Assembly (NCBI GenBank): GCA_963995525.1
Contig: OZ023205.1
Coordinates: forward strand, 53,941,791-54,005,790
Length of the DNA: 64,000 bases
Origin: Escarpia spicata
Lineage: Eukaryota > Annelida > Polychaeta > Sabellida > Siboglinidae
Direction of reading: 5' to 3'
Below the pieces are notes generated by a model, which did not search any database, was not told the DNA's origin, and saw nothing but the letters and a program-made list of their open reading frames with translations. Both the position numbers and the translations under genes were made by a program. The number at the start of each line of letters is the position of its first letter. Position 1 is the first letter of the stretch. This document shows, one piece after another, positions 22,501-34,500 of this stretch.

Positions 22501-25500
22501 CACAATCCCACTGTCATTTCAGTTAAAAAATAACTTAACCTTCATAATCTTGTATATCTACCCTAGCTCCTTGGCATATATCCATGATCCAACTGTTTAA
22601 AACTTTAATACTGCATATAAATTTTGAGATTGACCAACTGTATTTCCTGATGCACCTTTGAGCTCGATTTCCAATTATTTGGTGCGAAAGATAAGATAAG
22701 ATGTTTATTATGGTTAATACAATAAAATATTCATATAATATAATAAATAAAAGAAGTTAGCTTATTGTTGGTTTTATTATGTGTACGGTGTAGTCATGTT
22801 TCATCATGTCGGTAATTTACAAAGCAAAACATTCCATGATTGGTTGAAAATAGCTGTACTGTGGTAGTCTGTGATTGATGTATTTTGAATATTGACCTGA
22901 AACATTTCAATTGTAGACCTCACAAAAGCGCCAGACACCCAGGGCAGTCCCCCCTCCCTTGTCGGGGGGCTGCCCGTCGGAGGGGGTATTACCCCACAGT
23001 CAGCATTCTTCTACCGTAATGTCTGGATCCCCCTTGTGGTCAACATCGCCGGACCGTTGGGCAGTCAGAAGCCAATCTTGTGAGTGAGAGAATATAATCT
23101 CATGTATGTTTGTTCTACTGAATACATTTAGATAAATGTAGTTTGGGGTGGGGGAGGGGTTGGAAGGAAATGTGCATTTAAAAATTGCCTACAAAAATGT
23201 TATAAAGCATGTCACTGTGCAATGCATATTTGTTTAAATATAATATAAAATCATTACCAAAGACAATAGCGATTCAATCGGCTACATCAAAGAACAGATT
23301 TCACATGTAATTTACGCCTGCATTTGTTATCACAGTTACCACCACTCAAGCTAGGGCTGATCCAAATCACTATATCATCTTCTAAAACACAGGGCCTACT
23401 TTATTTGCATGTTTATGGGGTAACACCATTAGGTAAGACAGTGATGTGTAATTTTGAATCACAAAATACCGAAAAAAAATCAATATAAGCACGTATCGAA
23501 ATTGGCATGAATGAACCAACTCTGCGGGTGTCTCCCTCCATCTAAGTACACTCCTACTCTAAATACCCCCCACTTTTTTATCCCATTTTTATTTCGTTTA
23601 CCAACCAGAAAACACCTCTCATTGTGGGATATTGCCTAGTATTGGGCTTACCACAGTATTCAAGATAAGATAAGACTACATCAAAGTTTGTCTGTACTTA
23701 TTTTACAAGTATCCAATAAAGGGTGGCGCTTACATGGTTCTTGGTCCTCAGAAGCCGACCCAGGAGTTTCTAGCTTAACTCTAAATTACTGGAGTCCGAG
23801 TCTAAAGAGTTAAGATAGGCAATAGTGTTCATGGAACGCTGATTCCTGGAAGACAGCATTCCAAGATGACTTAGTAGTTCAATGATTTCGTACTATAGAG
23901 TGTTTGCAGGCACCCCGATGTTGATACGATTGGAAAGGGAGTCGAGATCAGGGCAATTGAAAGCACTTTACTATCTGTTGTATCCTTTGATACTACATGC
24001 TGTACGTATAATATTGGAATAAACATGCATATCTATATATCTATCTTTCAGCTTGGAGATGTCTGAGAAGATTGAGCCTCCAACAGTTGCCGATGGTTAC
24101 GCCCTGTCTCTTGCCTTCCTCTGTCTATTGGATGTTGTCCACTGCGTGAACGCCCTCAATGAGGGGCAGGACACATCAGGGCGTGGCACCGTGGTTGCCA
24201 AGGAAACCAAGACCGCCCCAACTGTGACACCACTGAAGGAAGCAACACCTGAGACACCCAGTGCAGGTGATGTGTTATAAATGTTTCCTAGAAATTCATG
24301 GATGTTCTAAGCCCTAGAAAGTTGTCGAAGTCGTGGAAGGTTGTGTAATAAAAAATTGTTTATTTGTGATTTGATGTTTCGGTAAACGGTAAGCTATTAT
24401 ATTATACAACATGTCCTTTGCAACTCAATCTGTGTGTAATAATTTTTAAAGTGTTTTCCTAACTTTTGAATGTGTTGTGTATATTGCAATGAGTGTGCTG
24501 TGTGTGTTGCAGTGAATGTGTAGAGTGTGCTGTGTGTGTTACAGTGTGTGTGTAGTAGAGTGTGCTGTGTATGTTGCAGTGAATGTGTAGAGTGTGCTGT
24601 GTGTGTGTTGCAGTGAGTTTGTAGAGTGCAGTGTGTGTTGCAGTGAATATGTAGTAGAGTGTGCTGTGTGTGTTATAATGAGTGTGTAGTAGAGTGTGCT
24701 GTGTGTGTTATAATGAGTGTGTAGAGTGTACTGTGTGTGTTGCAGTGAGTGTGTAGTGTGTTGTGTGTGTTGCAGTGAATCTGTAGAGTGTGCTGTGTGT
24801 GTTGCAGTGTGTGTAGTAGAGTGTGCTGTGTGTGTTGCAGTAAGTGTGTGGAGTGTGCTGTGTGTGTGTGTGTGTGTGTTGCAGTGAGTGTGTAGAGTGT
24901 ACTGTGTGTGTGTTGTAGTGAGTTTGTAGAGTGTGCAGTGTGTGTTGCAGTGAATGTGTAGAGTGTGCTGTGTGTGTTGCAGTGAGTGTGTAGTAGAGTG
25001 TGCTGTGTGTGTTATAATGAGTGTAGAGTGTACTGTGTGTGTTGCAGTGAGTGTGTTGTGTGTGCTGCAGTGTGTGTGTAGAGTGTGATGTGTGTGTGTT
25101 GCAGTGAGTGTGTAGTGTGTGTTGTGTGTGCTGCAGTGAGTGTGTAGAATGTGCTGTGTGTGTTGCAGTGAGTGTGTAGAGTGTGTTGTGTGTGTTGCAG
25201 TGAGTGTGTAGAATGTGCTGTGTGTGCTGCAGTGAGTGTGTAGAATGTGCTGTGTGTGTTGCAGTGAGTGTGTAGAGTGTGTTGTGTGTGTTGCAGTGAG
25301 TGTGTAGAGTGTGCTGTGTGTGTGTGTTGCAGTGAGTGTGTAGAGTGTGCTGTGTGTGTTGGAGTGAGTGTGTATAGTGTGCTGTGTGTGTTGCAGTGAG
25401 TGTGTGGAGTGTGCTGTGTGTGTGTTGCAGTGAGTGTGTAGAGTGTGCTGTATGTGTTGGAGTGAGTGTGTAGAGTGTGCTGTGTGTGTTGCAGTGAGTG

Positions 25501-28500
25501 TTGTGTGTGCTGCAGTGAGTGTGTATAATGTGCTGTGTGTGTTGCAGTGGGCGTGTAGAGTGTGCTGTGTGTGTGTTGCAGTGAGTGTGTAGAGTGTGCT
25601 GTGTGTGTGTTGCAGTGAGTGTGTAGAGTGTGCTGTGTATGTGTGTGTTGGAGTGAGTGTGTAGGGTGTGCTGTGTGTGTTGCAGTGAGTGTGTAGAGTG
25701 TGCTGTGTGTGCTGCAGAGAGTGTAGTGTGCTGTGTGTGTTGGAGTGGGTGTGTAGAGTGTGCTGTGTGTGTTGTAATGAGTGTGTAGAGTGTACTGTGT
25801 ATGTGTGTTGCAGTGAGTGTGTAGAGTGTGCTGTGTGTGTTGCAGTGAGTGTTTAGAGTGTGCTGTGTGTTGCAGTGAATGTGTAGAGTGTGATGTGTGT
25901 GTTGCAGTGAGTGTGTAGAGTGTGCTGTGTGTGTTGCAGTGAGTGTGTAGACTGTGCTGTGTGTGTTGGAGTGAGTGTGTAGAGTGTGCTGTGTATATTG
26001 TAATGGGTGTGTAGAGTGTGCTGTGTATATTGCAGTGAGTGTGTAGTGTGCTGTGTATATTGCAGTGAGTGTGTAGAGTGTGCTGTGTATATTGCAGTGA
26101 GTGTAGAGTGTGCTGTGTATATTGCAGTGAGTGTGTAGAGTGTGCTGTGTGTGTTGCAGTGAGTGTAGTGTGCTGTGTGTGTTGCAGTGAGTGTGTAGTG
26201 TGCTGTGTGTGTTGCAGTGAGTGTGTAGTGTGCTGTGTGTGTTCTTACAGTGAGGGCGTTGAGGGAGGAACTCATCAACTCGTCCTGGTGTGGCATCCTC
26301 GCAGCTCTCTCGTTGCTTCTTGATGCCAGGTCAGTCTCACATTATTTACATCAAAGAAAGTGACACTGACATCATTCACATCAAAGTCACTGACATAGTT
26401 CAGTGTCACTGACATTCATGTCAAACAATGGTGTGGTTCAGTGACACTGTTGTCTGTAAAAGACAACTACCATTTGTGTGATCCTTGTACACGTAGAGTT
26501 CCGTCATATGGATGTGTTATAAAATATATAGGGGTGTTGTAGCTATGATCCGTGTATTGACTAAGTGCTCATGTGTTCATGTGATCCGTGTGTTAACTCT
26601 GTGATCCATGTTAGCTCAGTGATCCGTGTGTTAACTCAGTGATCCATGTTAGCTCAGTGATTTGTGTGTTAACTCAGTGATCCATGTTAACTCAGTCATC
26701 TGTGTGTTAACTCAGTGATCTGCATGTTGACCCAGTGACATGTTTTTTTAACACAGTGATATGTGTGTTAACTCTGTGATCCATTTCTTAAATTGGTGGT
26801 CTTTTGTGTTAAGTCAGTGATCTTCGTGTTGACTCAGTGATCCGTGTGTTAACTCAGTGGTCCATTTGAAAACTCTGAGATCCATTTGTTAACTCAATAA
26901 TCTGTATGTTAACTCAGTGATCCATGTGTTACCTTAGTGTTGTGTGTGTTAACATACCGATGCACGTGTTGTAGCTGTGATGAGAGTGCGACGGAGGCGA
27001 TCCTCAAGAGCGTGCAGGTCTACACGAGTCTGTGTGGGGAGCTGGGCCTGAGCACGCCCCGCGACGCATTCATCACCGCGCTGTGCAAGGCATCACTACC
27101 CCCACACTACGCCCTCACCATACTCAACTCACACAGTGCTACACAGAGGGGTAGGTCACTAACCCTGCCCTCTCTCTACCCCCCCACTACACCGTCACTC
27201 ACACGGAGGAGTAGGTCACTATCCCCACCCTCTTTCTACCCCCACTACACCTTCACTCACACAAGGGGATAGGTGACTAACCTAACCCTCTTTCTTACCT
27301 CACTACACCCTCAATCACAAAGGGGTAGGTCATTAACCATGCCCTCTCACTACCCCAACTACACCCTCACTCACAGAGAGGGGTAGGTCAGTAACACTAC
27401 CCTCTCTCTACCCCCACTACACCCTCACTCACACAGAGGGGTAGGTCACTAACCATGCCTTCTGTCTACGCCCACTACACCCTCACTCAGACAGAGGGGT
27501 AGGTCACTAAGCCTGCCCTCTCTCTACCCCAACTACACCCTCACTCACAGAGAGGGGTAGGTCAATATCCCCACCCTCTCTCTACCCCCACTACACCCTC
27601 ACTCACATAGAGTGGTAGGTCATTAACCCCACCCTCTCACTACCCCAACTACACCCTCACTCACAGAGAGGGGTAGGTCAATAACACCACCCTCTCTCTA
27701 CCCCCACTACACCCTCACTCAGACAGAGGGGTAGGTCACTAACCCCGCCCTCTCTCTACTCCCAGTACACCTTCAGTCACACAGAGGTGTAAGAGTTAGT
27801 AACCTAACCTTCTCTCTACCCCCACTACACCCTCACACAGAGGGGTAGGTCACTAACCATGCCCTCTCTCTACCCCCACTACACCCTCACACAGCAACAC
27901 ACAGAGGGGTAGGTCACCTCTCTAATCCCCCCCACTACACCCTCTTACAGCAACACAGAGGGGTAAGTCCCTAAGCCCGCCCTCTCTAGGCCCTCACTAC
28001 ACCCTCACTCACACAGAGGGTAGTTCACTAACCACGCCCTCTCTCTACCCCGCTACACCCTTACACAATAACACACACAGGAATAGGTCACTTACCCCGC
28101 CCCCTCATGTTGTATCACAAACCTTCGTTGGTCCATCATTACTAGCAGAAGGCAGTTTCCCGGGACATTCATACTCATTTGTTATGATGTAAATGTGATC
28201 AGTTTTTCAGAATACAACTTACGTAAAACGTTCCCAAAAATCAGTGGGCCTTGGAAAAATCACAGAAAACATAATCTGTTGTGATCAAAGTTTGTCTATG
28301 AGGAAAATGTTAACATGTGTTTGCACCCCAGCTTAATTATGGTTGAATTTCAGTGCATAATAAAATTTTATTTGTTTACATAATAAATCTGCCTCCAGGT
28401 TCTCACCTGCTAAAGTCATCAACAATCCTTGGTGGATTCAACCAACATCTTTATTCATGTTGCGTAAAATGTAAGCAATCATATTTAAGAACATTACAAT

Positions 28501-31500
28501 TTGTTGAAGCATGTGACATCAGTGACAACTCATGTGTGGGTTTAAAATTGTACAATACCTTCATTCATGCTTTTATACTGATGGCCTAAAAGGTCAGTTT
28601 GAAATCGTTTATGCTGTTGAACCGTACCCCAATAATCTTGACAGCGAACACACAGATAATACATATTAATTATTATCATGTCTAAAATTAAGCTTCAAAA
28701 AGTATTTCCTAGCTTTATCAATGCTTTGCAATATGATTTATCTGTGTAGTTCTGTCAAGTACGCACACGAGATCATCGAGTCAGGAGGGGATGGTGACAG
28801 GTCAAACAGAGGTCATTCATGGCAGCCAGGTCGTTGCCGTGGGAACGCCATTGCCGACAGCCTCACTTCCACTTGGAGCCCAGCAGGGCCCAGTCATGGT
28901 GGGTGCATCTCCTGTTCCCATGCATCGCTTGTTCCATGAAAAATAAAATTGTTATTAGAAATACAGTAATTTTGTGTATCCTCCTTGTTGATCCCGTCTA
29001 TGCCAGTGGACGTGGAACTTCCCACATAGGGGTAAATGTGCAACTTGTTGTCGACCCACCAACTCTGGAACGTGACAACTTGAAACTGTAGAAGGTTTGA
29101 CAATGGTAATTATGGCATGAGGAAAATCCTGAAGGCGAAACCAAATAGGTTGATTGTGATTTGAATAAACCTACAAGACCTGTTGATATGCTAACTTTGT
29201 GCACCTCTTCCGAGAGCTGAGGTCCACTTGGCTTTTTCTGTAACCATTTGGTTCCTTGAACCACTCGCCATTAATCCATTTGCTTCCTTGGACCACTCGC
29301 CTCTAATCCATTTGCTTCCTTGGACCACTGGCCTCTAAACCATTTGCTTCCTTGGATCACTCGCCTCTAATCCATTTGCCTCCTTGGACCACTCGCCTCT
29401 AATCCATTTGCTTCCTTGGACCACTCGCCTCTAAACCATTTGCTTCCTTGGATCACTCGCCACTAATCCATTTGCTTCCTTGGACCACTCGCCACTAATC
29501 CATTTGCTTCCTTGGATCACTGGCCTCTAAACCATTTGCTTCCTTGGATCACTGGCCTCTAATCCATTTGCTTCCTTGGACCACTCACCTCTAATCCATT
29601 TGCTTCCTTGGACCACTGGCCTCTAATCCATTTGCTTCCTTGGACCACTGGCCTCTAATCTACCAACCGGCGATGTATTTAAGGTAGCTGCACCAGGTAT
29701 CATGTCAGTTAATTTCTTTCTTTTTTTTCTTCATAGAAAATTAGTAGGTGTCAATATGAACCTGTGTACTATTAAAAAAAACCAAGGCACTATCACCATA
29801 TGTCACCAATCAGTCCTTTAAAATCTAGTATTTTTAGTGTGTCTGTAGAAAGTCCCTTTTCAGATTCTTGGAAACTGACGATGTTTCCATAGTGACGATC
29901 ACGCTGTTGTATTATAATTACCTAAATGCATCACGCTGTCAAATCACCAAATACTGGTGGTAGTTTTGTTTATTCTCCGATAATGCCCGACCTCAGCCGC
30001 CATTTGCAATGACACGTGACTGATCCCAGCAGGTGTCAATCAATCTTGTCTACCACAACAAGTTCAACACATGGCCCTTCGTAACACAATATCATGAGAC
30101 AACTTGGCGGGAAAACCTTGGGGGGAAATCTCAGTAATAGAAGTGTCTGTCAAATTGTGTTGAAATAAGCCACATGCCAGTAAAAAAAGTCACATTTCTA
30201 AGCAAAAAACAAGCATCTGGTGACACCCTTATAATTGTAACAACCAGAAAGTATTACTTAAAGTAACTTTTTTTATAAAAAAAAACTACAATACTTACAA
30301 AGCCATAACTTGGCATATGAACTCGACTTGTGTTTACCCAAAATTGCACTGGATGGTTTTATGTTAGGTGAAGGGGTCATGCCAAAAATGCAGTACGGAT
30401 TTTTGTTGTCTTTCAACATTGTAGCAAAATGTTTATGAAGCTGTATCAAACTTAATGTGCATTTGTTTACAAAAAAACCCATATGAATGTCAATAACATG
30501 TTTGTACTTACAACCATACAAATTTTTCTTTTGGGGAGTTTCTCAAAATGAAATAAAATGCCATTTTAAGGTGATTTTTGACATATTTTTTAATTGTCTT
30601 TAAACACATTTAAATATATTTAAACAACATAAAATATCAATTCTTTTTGGTCTAGAATAGTGTTTAGGCAAACTCTGAGAAAAAATGGTTAGCTTATCTT
30701 CAAAACTTATATTAGAAATTATTAATTCAAAAGAAGCATATAATAGCCGGTGCAGCCACCTTAAGGATACACATTGCTAGAGTTATTCAGTTATGTGGTT
30801 TTATATGGGGCCTTTCTCCTACTAGAGTGAACTAAGTTGTGCCACTGGGAACAACATTTAAAAGATCAAAATATCTTAATGGTGATGACAGCTGCCCTTG
30901 CTGGTTTGCACTATGGGTGAGTGTAAGCTGGTTTATTAAAACTTAACTAATGTCTCTCAGTCGTGGAATCACTGGCTGTTGTTGTTTGCAGTTGACTGCG
31001 AAGAACATCCAATGTATGCGCGCACTACTGAGTCTGGCCCACTGTCACGGGGGCATGCTGGGCTCAGCCTGGCACCAAGTACTGACCACTCTACAGGTAG
31101 GTCACTCACTGTCCACTGTCACTGACTACTCTACAGGTAGGCCACTCACTGCCCACTACCACTGTCACTGACCATTCTACAGGTAGGTCACTCACTGTCC
31201 ACTACCAACTGTCACTGACCACTCTACAAGTAGGTCACTCACTGTCCACTACCACTGTCATGACCACTCTACATGTAGATCACTCACTGTCCACTACCAC
31301 TGTCACTGACCATTCTACAAGTATGTCACTCACTGTCTACTACCACTGTCACTGACCACTCTATATGTAGGTCACTCACTCTCTACTGTCACTGACCACT
31401 CTACAGGTAGGTCACTCACTGTCCACTACCACTGTCACTGACCATTCTACAAGTAGGTCACTCACTGTCCACTACCACTGTCACTGACCATTCTACAAGT

Positions 31501-34500
31501 AGGTCACTCACTGTCCACTACCACTGTCACTGACCACTCTACAGGTAGGTCACTCACTGTCCACTACCACTGTCACTGACCACTCTACCACTCACTGTCA
31601 CTGACCACTCTACAGGTAGGTTACTCACTGTCCACAACCACTGTCACTGACCAGTCTACAGGTAGATCACTCACTGTCCACTACCACTGTCACTGACCAC
31701 TCTACCACTCACTGTCACTGACCACTCTACAGGTAGGTTACTCACTGTCCACAACCACTGTCACTGACCAGTCTACAGGTAGGTCACTCACTGTCCACTG
31801 TCACTAACCACTCTACAGGTAGGTCGCTCACTGTCCACTACCACTGTCACTGACCACTCTACAGGTAGGTCGCTCACTGTCCACTACCACTGTCACTGAC
31901 AACTGTGCATGTAGGTCACTCACTGTCACTCTCACGGACCACTCTACATGTAGGTCACTCACTGTCCACTGTCACTGACCACTCTACAGGTAGGTCACTC
32001 ACTGTCCACTGTCACTGACCACTCTACAGGTAGGTCACTCACTGTCCACTACCACCCACCTGTTCCACCTGAAGTTGTATCCAGTGGTGGTCAAGCAATG
32101 TAGCTTAGATATAGTGCTTTGACAGCTTTACATAAACGCAATATTTCTTAACTGAAAATAAGTATAAACGTTTTATTTTGGGTTTATATTTATGGCGTAT
32201 GTCTAGCATTGCCTTTACAGAAAAGTACCCTCCCACCAACCAGGCATCATAAGTGCATCCAACCAAAGCATTTGAATAAGAAAGCAGAATCACTCGGCGA
32301 TATACCATATTGAAATTGAATGGTTTTGAATCTGTTGCACTGATGTAACATTATTATGCTGTGTTTTGGATGAGAATTCCTGTCTTGGTCACTGTGCAAA
32401 AAACACTTAGTAGCATGATATATTACCAGAATAAATCTGAGGTAGTAACGATAGTTAATTAAATTATAAAAGCACAGCATAATAATGTTGTATCAATGCA
32501 ACAGATGGCGCTACCAGGGTGACACGCTTCGTCATTAAAATGCTTTGGTGCAGCTCACTTGTCCCATTTTGTCCAGATCTTTTAGAACATTGAATCATAA
32601 ATGGTATGAAAAAACACTCGGAATAATTGAGGGGGACCTTTGACAACAGTTACAGTATTCCAAAAACAGAAAGATCTGTTTCATTAACATCTGCCACCTT
32701 CCTCGACAAACTGTCTGTTCAGACGTTCACCTCTTCTGCATGTCAGAAATGTCGAAGTTCATTCAGTTGATTATTCCCAACTTGAACAGGTCAACCAATT
32801 TCATTAAAAGGAATATACGCTAATTTTCGTTGGTCGATTTATTGCGAACTAAACAAGTCGCAAGTTCAGGCTGAAACGATAAACAATTTCAGCCACACAT
32901 CTTGCAGCCCAAACACTCGATAACACTGACGCGCACCCACCCCATCGTAAGCCACAGCCAATCGTGGCTTCTTATGACATAACCAAAATATATAGTATGA
33001 TAGTCTTTGTATGTTGTCGATTTTTAAAATTTATTACAACTCTAAATTATATAGTTTTGAATATATAAGGAGATAAAAGATATTGCCTAGATATTATTGA
33101 AATGTAATCAGATAGTAATGAATATCAGTGTAAACATTTTTGGTCATAAAACAGCCATCAACCAAGTATGGAGAGGACTGGTTAATTTGTGTTCCATTTT
33201 CAAATTTCTATTGATACAGTTTCGAATGATAAATATGTTAGCGCAAAAGGGATTAAAAAGAAGTGGATAATAATATGAGTTTAGATGTAATTTGAGATTG
33301 ATAAATTAAGAGAAATGTGGCATTTTAATTATTGGAAACATCACCAGTAGCTCCCTATGAATTTGCCAATGAAAATCACCACATATTCTGTTTAAATATT
33401 CTTTTAGGAGGGATTCTGTATAGGGTCTGGAAAACAGTGGGTGGGATGATTTAATACGCTGGGTTTTATTCATGAATGACGTCGATCTAGTCTTCAGTCA
33501 CATTAACAGAGTAACGCTTGGAAAGCTGATCAATCATTAGTTGCTGATTCATGAGTCTTTAAATGACACCTTTACAAGGTACTTGAAGCACGTATCAATA
33601 TAGTTGTCACAAACCAGTCTAGGTTGCCTGTTAATCAAATTTGGTATAAAGGTTTTCGTTGTAAATTATATGAAAGGGGAGCATGTGGTATTTGAGGGTG
33701 TGGGTAATTAGAATAGATGTTTGGAGGCTGGCTCTGTTGTTGTTTTTCTATAGCAGACGTACTGCTTTCAGACCATGTATCCTTTTCTAAAGGTGTGACA
33801 GACATTGTCGTCTGTATATTTTAATGAAAGGTTCATTTTCTGCTATGGTTTTTGCTTTTTCCAATTTTTGTGTACCTTTATCAATTGCATATAACGCACA
33901 TCATCAAACCCTGAAGTTTCGAGAATTGTCATGTCATCAAAACTTTTACTCTTCGCCAATATTTTATATTGCTCTGATTTCATTTCCAAATTTAAGTTTT
34001 TCTTTATAAATTCACAATTTTGGACTTGCCGATTATATTTAAAATATTGATAAAATAATCAGTAACAAGTGACATGTGACCACCAAGTATTGTATGTGCT
34101 ATGAACAAGATATGATGAAGTATGTGGTGTTAATACCTCAATTAAAAAAGAACATAAATGTCAGTGGTCATTGCCTTATTAATCGAGTAAGAACACCAAT
34201 TAATATTTCATTTCCTGTACAGGCTGTATTCGTTTGTAATTTACCATTCGGTCAATTCTGTCTTATTGTATCGAGTTCTGAAATCTTCTACTATATGTAG
34301 TACACATTTAAACTTTAACGATGTTCTAGTATATAGGTGTCTTTGGTTGTTGATTTGATGAGTATTATGGTAAGTGTGCACCTTCATGACATTAAGTTTG
34401 TATTTTTCTCTGATCTCATTTCAAATTCATGTTGTAAAAAAGCAAACCTACTTAATATTCACCAAGGCGCGGTAACTCATTCGTGCAATTTTTTTTGTGT

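Noticed and set aside
25853..26323. Thr/His and Cys/Val-rich ORFs over the GT-rich array
   Set aside because: Low-complexity translations of the minisatellite before exon 13; only the last 26 residues' worth of sequence on the plus strand is real exon.
29235..29660. Regular 32-bp repeats resembling a CRISPR array
   Set aside because: Units are contiguous with no unique spacers, in an animal intron; it is a minisatellite.
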